DNA of 64,000 bases from contig NZ_BAAAUN010000001.1 in assembly GCF_039533965.1 (NCBI RefSeq), positions 3,322,950 to 3,386,949 of the forward strand. Reading direction: 5' to 3'. A program made the translations under genes and the position numbers. How positions within the stretch are numbered: the stretch's first letter is position 1; each line of letters opens with the position of its first letter. Below the pieces are notes generated by a model that was not told the origin of the DNA, did no database searches, and worked only from the letters and a program-made list of their open reading frames with translations. Of the stretch, positions 8,408 to 16,607 are shown piece by piece. This DNA comes from Microbacterium luteolum (GTDB lineage: Bacteria > Actinomycetota > Actinomycetes > Actinomycetales > Microbacteriaceae).

Positions 8408-9526
8408 ATGACGTTCTCCCGCACGACTCTGAGGATCACCACGGCTCTGCTCGCCGCCGGTGCTCTCACCGCCCTGACCGCTTGCTCCTCGAGCGGAGCC
8501 GCGTCGAAGCCCGATAAGCCGGTCGAGGTCCCCGGGGCCTCCGCAGAGGCCAACGACTACATGAACGAGCTCTACGACAAGGCCGTGGAGGAGGGCAAGA
8601 CCGACATCGTGCTCTACGGCCCCAGCGTCTCGGCGCAGAAGTCGCTGTTCGACGTGTTCACCGACCGGTTCCCCGGGATCAAGATGGTCCAGCAGGATCA
8701 GCCGGATGCTCAGAGCATCACGAAGATCGAGGCCGAGGCGCAGAGCGGCAGCAAGATCGCCGACATCTACGACGGCGGCGAATCTCCGCAGGTGGCCGCC
8801 GAACCCGGAATCTGCACCGCGGCCGATGTGCGCACCGCCCCCGAGGGATTCGAGATCCCCGGCGAATTCGACGGGCGCCTCACCTACTACGCGATGCGCT
8901 ACTTCGTGCTCGTCTACAACACCGACATGGTGAAGGAGAGCGAGGTCCCGAAGAACTGGGACGACCTGCTCGATCCGAAATGGAAGGGCAAGATCAGCAT
9001 GGGCGACCCGACGGTGCCCGGCGGGATCCGCTACATCCTGACCTCGCTGATGGTTCCCGAGAGCGAGAGCACGTGGGGTGAGGACTACATCGAGAAGCTG
9101 GCTGCGCAGGACGTGCAGTTCGCGCAGTCCGAGCCCAACGTTCCCGCGGATGTGGCGAGCGGTCGGTTCCCGATCGGCATCGCGGTGTACCAGGGCTTCT
9201 ACGAGGACGTGAAGGCCAAGGGCGGACCGATCGCCGCGGTCTTCCCGCTCGACGACGGCGGCAACTTCATGTCGCGCACCGGCATGTGCATCATCGAGGA
9301 CAGCCCGCACCCGGATGCCGCGCAGCTCTACATCAACTGGCTGTACTCGCCCGAGGGGCAGCAGGCGCTCGCCGAGAAGAACCGCTCGTACGGCTGGACG
9401 CCTGAGGCGCCCGGTCCCGAGGGCACGCCGCCGCTCGACGAGCTGAAGCGCGTGCCGTTCGCGAACTCCGACCCGGAGTTCAACCAGCCCTACTTCGACT
9501 TCATCAGCGAGCAGTTCAAGAAGTAG
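8408..9526 (+). CDS. Extracellular solute-binding lipoprotein (Fe3+/putrescine/AEP type)
   Basis: A 372-residue lipoprotein with a signal peptide and lipobox LTAC (about residue 26), so it is anchored outside the membrane. The body is a type 2 periplasmic-binding fold related to FbpA and PhnS-like proteins: DIVLYGPSVSAQKSLFDVF early, YYAMRYFVLVYNTDMV in the hinge, and a C-terminal part ending in DFISEQFKK. It hands substrate to the fused permease encoded just upstream. The ferric-binding tyrosine pair of FbpA is not obvious, which favours an organic ligand. This is inference. Confidence 0.9.
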   Translation: MTFSRTTLRITTALLAAGALTALTACSSSGAASKPDKPVEVPGASAEANDYMNELYDKAVEEGKTDIVLYGPSVSAQKSLFDVFTDRFPGIKMVQQDQPDAQSITKIEAEAQSGSKIADIYDGGESPQVAAEPGICTAADVRTAPEGFEIPGEFDGRLTYYAMRYFVLVYNTDMVKESEVPKNWDDLLDPKWKGKISMGDPTVPGGIRYILTSLMVPESESTWGEDYIEKLAAQDVQFAQSEPNVPADVASGRFPIGIAVYQGFYEDVKAKGGPIAAVFPLDDGGNFMSRTGMCIIEDSPHPDAAQLYINWLYSPEGQQALAEKNRSYGWTPEAPGPEGTPPLDELKRVPFANSDPEFNQPYFDFISEQFKK

Positions 9527-9570
9527 CGTTCGCGGTCCTCTCGAAGCTCTCACAGAAGGCGTAGATCAGC

Positions 9571-10740
9571 ATGACTCAGGTCCAGGTGTCCGGACTCAGC
9601 AAGCGGTACGGCAGCAAGTCGGCTCTGCACGGCCTCGATCTGACGATCGACTCGGGCGAGTTCGTCACCCTGCTGGGGCCCTCGGGCTGCGGCAAGACGA
9701 CCACTCTGCGCTGCCTTGCCGGGCTCGAGCGTCCGACCACCGGACGGATCACCATGGGTGATCGCGTCGTCGTCGACACCGACCGGCGCATGTTCGTGCC
9801 GGCCGACAAGCGCCAGGTCGGCATGGTGTTCCAGAGCTACGCGCTCTGGCCGCACCTGAGCGTCGCCGAGAACGTGGCGTATCCGCTCACGGTCGCTCGG
9901 GTCGGCGCCAAGGCGCGTCGCACCCGGGTGAGCGAGATGCTCGCCGCCGTCGGTCTCGCCGACTTCGAGAAGCGTCCCGTCACCGCCCTGTCGGGCGGCC
10001 AGCAGCAGCGCGTCGCTCTGGCGCGCGCCCTGGCCGCCCGACCGGGCATCATCTTCTACGACGAACCACTCTCCAACCTCGACTCGAAGCTGCGCTACCA
10101 GATGGGACAGCAGGTTCGCGCGCTCCACAACGAGTTCGAGACGACCTCGGTGTACGTCACGCACGACCAGGAGGAGGCCATCACGCTCTCCGACCGGATC
10201 ATCGTGATGAGCGAGGGAGAGATCGTGCAGGAGGGTGCTCCCGCTGACCTCTACGACCGCCCGCAGTCGGCGTACGTGGCCGACTTCATGGGCTTCCAGA
10301 ACATCCTCCCCGGAACCGTCGTCGCCGTGGACGGCGGCCGCGCGGACATCCGGGTCGACGGCACCTCGCTCGTCATCGCCGGAACCGCGACGACCGACGT
10401 CGCCGTCGGACAGCGCGCCGACATCGCCTTCCGAGCCGCCCACGTGCGGACCGACGTCGTCGCCTCGGGAGCCGATCGCTCCTCGGGAGCCGGTCGCTTC
10501 TCGGCGACCGTCGAGCGCACGACCTACCTCGGCAGCGCGGTGAACCTCCTCGTCCGCGCGGACGGGCTTCCCCTGCGAGTGCGCGTCGAGACCTCCGACC
10601 TGAGCATCGACGCCGTGCCGAAGGCCGGTGAGCAGCTCGAGTTCAGCGTGAACCCGGCGCGCGCCGTGGTGATCACCAGGGAGGAGTCCGAAGACGACTA
10701 CCTCACCGTCGAGACGAACGCGATCGTCTCCCCGCGCTGA
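9571..10740 (+). CDS. ABC importer ATP-binding protein
   Basis: A 389-residue ATPase with Walker A GPSGCGKT at residues 36-43, signature LSGGQQQRVALARAL, Walker B IIFYDEPLSNLD and the H-loop VTHDQEEA. The C-terminal ~120 residues form a TOBE-type regulatory domain. It belongs to the PotA/FbpC/UgpC group and powers the permease and lipoprotein encoded immediately upstream (44-bp gap). The next gene, 34 bp downstream, is the amidohydrolase, so import and catabolism are likely transcribed together. Confidence 0.95.
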   Translation: MTQVQVSGLSKRYGSKSALHGLDLTIDSGEFVTLLGPSGCGKTTTLRCLAGLERPTTGRITMGDRVVVDTDRRMFVPADKRQVGMVFQSYALWPHLSVAENVAYPLTVARVGAKARRTRVSEMLAAVGLADFEKRPVTALSGGQQQRVALARALAARPGIIFYDEPLSNLDSKLRYQMGQQVRALHNEFETTSVYVTHDQEEAITLSDRIIVMSEGEIVQEGAPADLYDRPQSAYVADFMGFQNILPGTVVAVDGGRADIRVDGTSLVIAGTATTDVAVGQRADIAFRAAHVRTDVVASGADRSSGAGRFSATVERTTYLGSAVNLLVRADGLPLRVRVETSDLSIDAVPKAGEQLEFSVNPARAVVITREESEDDYLTVETNAIVSPR

Positions 10741-10774
10741 CGCCGCCCCGATTCCAGAGAGGAACACCCCCACC

Positions 10775-12040
10775 ATGACTGATCTGTTCACCCCGCGTTC
10801 CGACGCCCCGCACATCCGCGAGCTCGCCGAGATCGGCGGGCGCTCCGACACGAGGGACGTCCTCGCTCATGCGACGAAGCAGGCGCGGGACGACTACGAC
10901 GACTACTTCATCGTGGACATCGACGCCCACGTCTCGGAGGACCACTTCTGGGGTGAGGTGCTCGACCTGATCGACAACGACGTCTGGCGTCAGATCGGCA
11001 TGGACCAGTTCGGGAAGTTCGCGGGAAACAACGCGCTGCTGAACATCCAGCCAGGCATGTCGCACCAGAGCGTCGGCGGACGCATCGGCCATCAGGGTCG
11101 CAAGGAGCCGATGGCGGGGGAGGAGGGGCATCCGTTCGTCACGGCCGCACGCCGCGGCATGGATGCCATGGGGCTCGACTACCAGGTGGTGTTCCCGAGC
11201 GCGATGCTCCTGCTCGGCATGCACCCGCAGGATGAGGTGGAGGTCGTGCTCGGCCGGGCGTTCAACCGCTGGCTGACCGAGGTGATCCTGCCGCCGAACC
11301 CCCGGCTGAAGGGCATGCTCTACCTTCCGTACAACACGCCGGAGGTGTGCGAGGAGCTCGTCGAGAAGTACGCCGACAACGACGGCATCATCGGCTACAC
11401 GGTGTGCTCGACCCGCAACAACCCGGTGCACTCGGATGTCTACACGCGTCTCTACAAGCTGATCGAGGACAGCGGCAAGCCGCTCGCGTTCCACTCCGGC
11501 TATCACTGGGGCGACCCGTCGTTCGCGCAGCTGAATCGCTTCCTGTCGATGCACGCGCTCTCGTTCACGCACTACAACCAGATCCACGTGACCAACTGGA
11601 TCATCAACGCGATGCCCGAGCGCTTCCCGAAGATCAAGATGGTCTGGGTCGAGAGCGGGCTGGCCTGGATCCCCTTCCTCATGCAGCGACTCGACCACGA
11701 GGTGCTGATGCGGCCCAGCGAGGCGCCGGGGCTGAAGCGCCTGCCGAGCGAGTACATGAAGGAGATGTGGTACACGACGCAGCCGATGGAGCGCACCAAC
11801 ATGGAGCTCCTGGAGGCGACGATGAAGTCCTTCAACGCCGAGACGCAGCTCCTCTACTCCTCGGACTGGCCGCACTGGGACTGGGATGCCCCGTCCACGA
11901 TCACGCGTCTGCCGTTCCTCTCGGAGCAGGCGAAGCGCAACATCCTCGGGTTGAACGCCGCGCGGGTGTTCAACCTCCCGACCGACCGACAGAAGCCTCC
12001 AGCGGAGCAGGTGCTCCAGGACCGACCAGGGATCTCGTGA
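10775..12040 (+). CDS. Amidohydrolase-2 family metal-dependent hydrolase or decarboxylase
   Basis: A 421-residue protein of the ACMSD-like amidohydrolase family (TIM barrel). A metal site is visible: D50-A51-H52 at the first strand (HxH is usual, so one ligand is changed to Asp), H240 in FHSGYHW and D364 in SSDWPHWDWD. Family members hydrolyse C-N bonds or decarboxylate aromatic and dienoic acids. The next gene begins 2 bases after its stop and the one after overlaps, so three proteins are made together: this enzyme, a 106-residue unknown and a Rieske protein. That pairing suggests a multi-component enzyme. The reaction cannot be named. Confidence 0.85.
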   Translation: MTDLFTPRSDAPHIRELAEIGGRSDTRDVLAHATKQARDDYDDYFIVDIDAHVSEDHFWGEVLDLIDNDVWRQIGMDQFGKFAGNNALLNIQPGMSHQSVGGRIGHQGRKEPMAGEEGHPFVTAARRGMDAMGLDYQVVFPSAMLLLGMHPQDEVEVVLGRAFNRWLTEVILPPNPRLKGMLYLPYNTPEVCEELVEKYADNDGIIGYTVCSTRNNPVHSDVYTRLYKLIEDSGKPLAFHSGYHWGDPSFAQLNRFLSMHALSFTHYNQIHVTNWIINAMPERFPKIKMVWVESGLAWIPFLMQRLDHEVLMRPSEAPGLKRLPSEYMKEMWYTTQPMERTNMELLEATMKSFNAETQLLYSSDWPHWDWDAPSTITRLPFLSEQAKRNILGLNAARVFNLPTDRQKPPAEQVLQDRPGIS

Positions 12041-12041
12041 C

Positions 12042-12362
12042 ATGACTGCTGACATCACCACCACCACCACCACACCCGCCATCGAAGAGCTCGCGGCTCT
12101 CATCACCCGTCTGGAGGAGGTCACGGCGCTGGTCGCCGAGGAGAAGCTCGGTGCCGAGGTCTCCGACGAGCAGATCGCGGATGTGCTCTACGCCTCGGCG
12201 CGGCTGTTCTCCGCCAAGACGGATCGCGTCGGCAAGGTCGCCTGGCCGATCCGCGCCGATGCCCTGAACGCGACCGAGACGGTGGTCCTCGTGACCGCCC
12301 TGCTCGACGCCGCCGACGTGAACCTGTTCGACATGGCCATCTGGTATCGGAGGGCCGAATGA
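12042..12362 (+). CDS. Small conserved-looking protein of unknown function between amidohydrolase and Rieske genes
   Basis: A 106-residue soluble protein I do not recognise. The start ATG follows the amidohydrolase stop by one base and its end overlaps the Rieske start (ATGA), so translation is coupled on both sides. The N-terminus has six threonines from an ACC triplet run (about 12059-12073). The rest is predicted helical and acidic (ELAALITRLEEVTALVAEE), with a basic patch KTDRVGKVAWPIR and an end AIWYRRAE. It could be a structural subunit or chaperone of the amidohydrolase-Rieske pair. Confidence 0.75.
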   Translation: MTADITTTTTTPAIEELAALITRLEEVTALVAEEKLGAEVSDEQIADVLYASARLFSAKTDRVGKVAWPIRADALNATETVVLVTALLDAADVNLFDMAIWYRRAE

Positions 12363-12748
12363 GCGCCCGGGTCGTCCGCCGGGATGTCGTCGTGGCGCGC
12401 CTCGACGACCTGAGGGAACGCGAGCGCATCGTCGTCGACGTGGAGGGCACGGAGCTCGGCGTCTACTTCTACGCCGACGAGGTGCGCGCCTGGTACAACG
12501 TGTGCCCGCACCAGGGCGGGCCCGTCTGCCAGGGGAAGATGATGCCCCGCACCGTGCAGCTCGTGCGGGGAGAGGGCGGTCTGAAGAGCGGTGGCCCCGG
12601 CTTCCACCCGACGGATCGCAACATCGTGTGCCCCTGGCACGGCTTCGAGTTCGATGTCCTCACCGGCAAGCACCCGGCCGACCACAGCGTCGGCCTGCGC
12701 CCGGTTCCGGTCCGCGTCGACGGCGACGACATCGTCGTGACGATCTGA
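12359..12748 (+). CDS. Rieske [2Fe-2S] protein
   Basis: A 129-residue soluble Rieske protein. The cluster ligands are C49-P-H51 and C91-P-W-H94-G, spaced 40 residues apart. The usual spacing is under 20, and the extra stretch (QGKMMPRTVQLVRGEGGLKS region) is an insertion between the two ligand boxes, as in some ring-hydroxylating oxygenases. There is no membrane anchor and no catalytic oxygenase domain, so it acts as an electron carrier or a redox subunit. No reductase gene is nearby. It is the last gene of the island, followed by a hairpin. Confidence 0.9.
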   Translation: MSARVVRRDVVVARLDDLRERERIVVDVEGTELGVYFYADEVRAWYNVCPHQGGPVCQGKMMPRTVQLVRGEGGLKSGGPGFHPTDRNIVCPWHGFEFDVLTGKHPADHSVGLRPVPVRVDGDDIVVTI

Positions 12749-12759
12749 TCCGGAGAGGG

Positions 12760-12779
12760 GCGGATGCTGCGGCATCCGC
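12760..12779 (+). terminator. Hairpin terminator after the Rieske gene
   Basis: GCGGATGC and GCATCCGC form an 8-bp stem with a TGCG loop 11 bases after the Rieske stop, followed by TCCTTT. Confidence 0.65.
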
Positions 12780-12810
12780 TCCTTTGCTGTGCCCGGCGGC
12801 ATCCGCCCAC

Positions 12811-12898
12811 GCGCACAACTTCGGAGGTCAGCGGCGAAACGCGGTGGGGAGGCCGCTGCGAGCGGCGCGGCTCCTCCCGGATCCGAAGCTGTGCACGC
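12811..12898. repeat. Long imperfect inverted repeat
   Basis: The arm at 12811-12825 (GCGCACAACTTCGGA) matches 13 of 15 bases with the complement of the arm at 12882-12896. The inside is rich in GCGGC/GCCGC pairs. The whole could fold to an ~88-base hairpin and may be an intergenic repeat of the genus. It is not near a T tract. Confidence 0.45.
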
Positions 12899-12934
12899 AC
12901 GGAGCAGTTCACAGACTGCGCAACCCACGGGTTC

Positions 12935-12940
12935 TAGGCT
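12935..12940 (+). promoter_or_regulatory. -10 box of a leaderless promoter for argA
   Basis: TAGGCT ends 6 bases before the GTG start, so the transcript would begin at the start codon. No Shine-Dalgarno sequence is present. Confidence 0.6.
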
Positions 12941-12946
12941 GGACGG

Positions 12947-13447
12947 GTGAGCGAGTACATCGTCCGACCGGCGCGCAGCGCCGACATCGTCGGCATCCGG
13001 AACCTGCTGCAGCCGCTCGTGGAGCAGCGCATCCTGCTCGGGAAGGACCTGGCGGTGCTCTACGGCGCCGTGCAGGAGTTCGTCGTCGCGGAAGCCGACG
13101 GCGAGCTGATCGGATGCGGCGCGCTGCACGTGATCTGGGAGGACCTCGGTGAGGTCCGCACGCTCCTCGTGCGCGAGGACTGGCTGCACCACGGCGTCGG
13201 ACGCGGGATCGTCGACCGGCTCGAGGAGACCGCCCGCATGCTCGGGCTCTCGCGGCTGTTCTGCCTCACGTTCGAGGTCTCGTTCTTCGGGCGGCGAGGT
13301 TACACGCCGATCGGGGAGCAGGTCGTCGACCCGGACGTGTACTCGCAGCTCCTGCGCAGCGGTGACGCGGGTGTCGAGGAGTTCCTCGACCTCGCGCACG
13401 TGAAGCCGAACACGCTCGGCAACACCCGCATGCTCAAGGTGCTCTGA
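12947..13447 (+). CDS. argA: N-acetylglutamate synthase (short GNAT type)
   Basis: A 166-residue GNAT acetyltransferase resembling the mycobacterial single-domain NAGS along its whole length: YGAVQEFVVAE, GCGALHVIWEDLGEVRTL, the acetyl-CoA loop HGVGRGIVDRL, LFCLTFEVSFFGRRGY, and a conserved end FLDLAHVKPNTLGNTRMLKVL. It makes N-acetylglutamate from glutamate and acetyl-CoA, the first step of arginine synthesis. The start is GTG 12947, leaderless. Other arg genes are not in the window, and it stands alone between a repeat and the DUF5107 gene. Confidence 0.92.
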   Translation: MSEYIVRPARSADIVGIRNLLQPLVEQRILLGKDLAVLYGAVQEFVVAEADGELIGCGALHVIWEDLGEVRTLLVREDWLHHGVGRGIVDRLEETARMLGLSRLFCLTFEVSFFGRRGYTPIGEQVVDPDVYSQLLRSGDAGVEEFLDLAHVKPNTLGNTRMLKVL

Positions 13448-13544
13448 CGTCCCCGGCATCCGTGCGCGGACGTTCCATCGAATCGTCCATGTTCTTCCCC
13501 GTTCACCCCATGGGGCTCCGCCGGCTGCGGCGATAGCTTCGTCG

Positions 13545-13561
13545 CAGGACTTCGCGTCCTG
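13545..13561. other. Small hairpin in the leader of the DUF5107 gene
   Basis: CAGGAC-TTCGC-GTCCTG forms a 6-bp stem about 50 bases before the start codon. Just upstream TAGCTT (13534-13539) could be a -10 box, placing this hairpin in the 5' leader. Confidence 0.3.
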
Positions 13562-13611
13562 TCGTCGGCTGCAGCGCGCCGACGGCACGCACCTGCACGG
13601 AGGTTCAACGG

Positions 13612-16584
13612 ATGAACAACGATCGCCGCGACGTCGGATCGACCATGGCGGCCGACGAAGAGTACGGCCACGGCGACCGGATCATCCTCCTCGAAGCTCC
13701 CGGAGCACTGCGTGCCGACCTCGATCGCGGCGCGGCGATCGCCTGGAGCGAGCCGCTCAACATCCTCACCTACGACGCGGCCGAGCCGAGCATCCATCCG
13801 ATGTACCTCGATCACCGCGTCTATCAGGGCTCGAGCGGCAAGGTCTATCCGATCCCGTTCACCGAGCAGATCGCCGACGAGGGCGCGATGCGCGAGTGGC
13901 AGGCGGTTCACCTCGAGAACGAGTACGTGCGGCTCGTGGTCCTCCCGGAGCTCGGCGGGCGCATCCACATCGGGTACGACAAGACCACCGGCTATGACTT
14001 CTTCTACCGCAACAACGTCATCAAGCCGGCTCTCGTCGGTCTCGCAGGCCCCTGGATCAGCGGCGGGGTCGAGTTCAACTGGCCGCAGCACCACCGTCCC
14101 GGCACGTATCTGCCGGTGGAGACGTCGATCGAGAACGGCGATGACGGTTCGGTCACGGTGTGGTGCCACGACCACGATCCGTTCACCCGGATGTCGGCGC
14201 AGCACGGCATCCGTCTTCGTGCGGGCAGTTCCGTCGTCGAGCTCGTGGTGCGCCTGCACAACCGCACCAGCGAACGGCAGTCGTTCCTGTGGTGGGCGAA
14301 CGTCGCGGCGCGCGTGCACGACGACTACCAGTCGTTCTTCCCGCAGGACGTGCACTACGTCGCCGACCATGCGCGCCGCGCGCTGACCGCCTTCCCCGAG
14401 GCCGACCGCCCGTACTACGGCGTCGACTACCCGGCACTTGCGGCGGAGCACGAGGGCGCCGACCGCATCGACTTCTACCGGAACATCCCGGTGCCGACGT
14501 CGTACATGATCGTCGACTCCCAACAGGGCTTCTTCGGCGGCTACGACCACGCCGCCGGCGCAGGGTTCGTGCACTGGGCTGAGCGGCGTCTCGCCCCGGG
14601 TAAGAAGCAGTGGACGTGGGGCGATGCGCCCTTCGGGCACGCCTGGGACGACCAGCTCACCGACGCCGATGGTCCGTACGTCGAGCTGATGGCCGGCGTC
14701 TACACCGACAACCAGCCCGACTTCTCGTGGCTGTTGCCGGGAGAGACCAAGGTGTTCAGCCAGTACTGGTACCCGATCCCCGCGATCGGCGCGGCCCACC
14801 AGGCGACGACGGATGCCGCTGTGCACGTCGAGCGCGGGGGGCGGGTCTCGGCGCGCTTCGCGGTCACGAGCCGCCGTGAGGGCGCGACCCTGCGGATCCT
14901 CGACGGCGGCGTCGTCGTCGCGAGCGCGACGGCCGACCTGGTGCCCGGCGTTCCGATGACGCTCGACTCGGACGTCGCGCCGTCGGATGCGATCACCGCC
15001 GAACTCCTCGCCGACGACGGCGGTCTTCTCGTGCGATGGACCCCGACGGATGCCGCGGACGAAGAGCCCTGGGTCGCCGACGAGCCGCCGCTGCCGGAAG
15101 AGATCGACAGCGTCGAGGAGCTGTACCTCACGGGTCTCCACCTGCAGCAGAACCGCCACCCCACGCGTTCACCGCTGCCGTACTGGCGCGCGGCGCTGGC
15201 GCGCGACGCCGGAGATGCGCGCACGAACCTCGCGCTCGCTGATCGCGCGTACCGTTCCGGTCGTCTCGACGTCGCGCTGGAGCATGCGCAGACCGCGATC
15301 ACCCGTCTGACGCGTCGCAACGCGAACCCGACCGACACGGAGGCCTATTACCTCGCGGGACTCGTCCTCGCCCGTCTCGGCCGCGAGGCCGAGGCGCAGC
15401 AGATGTTCGGCAAGGCCGGGTGGGACGGGGCCTGGGCCGCGGCATCCGGTGTCGAGCTCGTCCGGTCTTTGCTGCGCACCGGTCAGCGGCGTTCCGCTCT
15501 GCGCGTGCTCGACACGCTGGACGGCGTCGTCGGGCATGACACGCGCCGGATCGCGCTGCGCGCCCTCGTCCTGCGGGCATGCGGAGACGAGGTGGGGAGC
15601 ACCGCCATCGCACGGGCAGCGCTGGTCGCCGACCCGCTCGACGCGACGCTCCGGGTGCTCGCCGGTGAGGAGATCGAGGCCGATGCCGGGCTGCTGCTCG
15701 ACGTTGCTCTCGATCTGAAGCTCGCCGGCGCCCTCGATGACGCGCTTCGGATGATCGAGGCGGCCATCGCGGCGCCCGTTCGTCGCTCCGGCAACGTGCG
15801 CCCTCTCGCGCACTACCTCGCCGCCGAGATCCGCGCGATTCGCGGCGAGGAGGATGCCGCCGCGCGTGATCGATCGCGTGCGCGAGAGGCTGAGCAGGAC
15901 TGGGCCTTCCCGGCCGGACTCGACGCACTGCGCGCGCTCGAGCTCGCCGTGGAGGCGGAACCCGGCGACGCGACCGCTCTCGCACTGCTCGGGATGCTGC
16001 TCTACGCCGCCGGGCGCCGCCGCGACGCGACCACGGCATGGAATCGTGCGATCGAGACCGGGCAACAGGACCCGGTCCTGTTCCGCAACGCGGCGCTGGC
16101 CGCCTACAACGTCGAGCACGACGAGCAGAAGGCCTGGCAGCTGTACGGGCGAGCTGTGGACAGTGCTCCGACCGATGCGCGCATCCGGTACGAGCAGGAT
16201 CAGCTGGCAGCCCGCCTCGGGCACACGACCGCCCAGCGCCTGGACGCCCTGCGACCGGTGGAGCATCTGGTCCTCACGCGCGACGACTTCGCGATCGAGT
16301 ACGCGCGACTCCTCGTCGCCGAGGGCGCGGCCGCCGAAGCACACCGCATCCTCCTCACGCGTCCGTTCCATCCGTGGGAGGGAGGCGAGGGGCAGGCCAT
16401 CGCCACGTGGGACCTCGCGCTCGACGCTCTCGGACTGCCACTGACCGACCCGCCCGCTTCGCTGGGTGAGGCCAGAGCGGCGTATGTCGCGCCCGTCGCC
16501 GTGCGTGATGACGGCGTCACCGACTACTTCGCGACGAGCCTGCCGGAGATGCTGCTCTTCACCCAGGATGGCGAGGATGACTGA
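13612..16584 (+). CDS. DUF5107 domain protein with TPR repeats
   Basis: A large (990 aa) soluble protein with no signal peptide. Residues ~20-390 form a DUF5107 domain, a galactose-mutarotase-like beta-sandwich (LPELGGRIHIGYDKTTGYDFFYRN; GGVEFNWPQHHRPGTY; WWANVAARVHDDYQSFFP). After a beta-rich linker, residues ~500-990 are tetratricopeptide-like helical repeats (YYLAGLVLARLGREAEAQQMF and similar). A GGAGG site precedes the ATG. Proteins of this kind are common in actinomycete sugar loci and are presumed to process or sense an intracellular oligosaccharide; no enzyme activity is established to my knowledge. The AraC regulator encoded convergently downstream probably belongs to the same system. 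Confidence 0.85.
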   Translation: MNNDRRDVGSTMAADEEYGHGDRIILLEAPGALRADLDRGAAIAWSEPLNILTYDAAEPSIHPMYLDHRVYQGSSGKVYPIPFTEQIADEGAMREWQAVHLENEYVRLVVLPELGGRIHIGYDKTTGYDFFYRNNVIKPALVGLAGPWISGGVEFNWPQHHRPGTYLPVETSIENGDDGSVTVWCHDHDPFTRMSAQHGIRLRAGSSVVELVVRLHNRTSERQSFLWWANVAARVHDDYQSFFPQDVHYVADHARRALTAFPEADRPYYGVDYPALAAEHEGADRIDFYRNIPVPTSYMIVDSQQGFFGGYDHAAGAGFVHWAERRLAPGKKQWTWGDAPFGHAWDDQLTDADGPYVELMAGVYTDNQPDFSWLLPGETKVFSQYWYPIPAIGAAHQATTDAAVHVERGGRVSARFAVTSRREGATLRILDGGVVVASATADLVPGVPMTLDSDVAPSDAITAELLADDGGLLVRWTPTDAADEEPWVADEPPLPEEIDSVEELYLTGLHLQQNRHPTRSPLPYWRAALARDAGDARTNLALADRAYRSGRLDVALEHAQTAITRLTRRNANPTDTEAYYLAGLVLARLGREAEAQQMFGKAGWDGAWAAASGVELVRSLLRTGQRRSALRVLDTLDGVVGHDTRRIALRALVLRACGDEVGSTAIARAALVADPLDATLRVLAGEEIEADAGLLLDVALDLKLAGALDDALRMIEAAIAAPVRRSGNVRPLAHYLAAEIRAIRGEEDAAARDRSRAREAEQDWAFPAGLDALRALELAVEAEPGDATALALLGMLLYAAGRRRDATTAWNRAIETGQQDPVLFRNAALAAYNVEHDEQKAWQLYGRAVDSAPTDARIRYEQDQLAARLGHTTAQRLDALRPVEHLVLTRDDFAIEYARLLVAEGAAAEAHRILLTRPFHPWEGGEGQAIATWDLALDALGLPLTDPPASLGEARAAYVAPVAVRDDGVTDYFATSLPEMLLFTQDGEDD

Positions 16585-16607
16585 GGATGCCGGTGCTCCG
16601 GTCGGGA

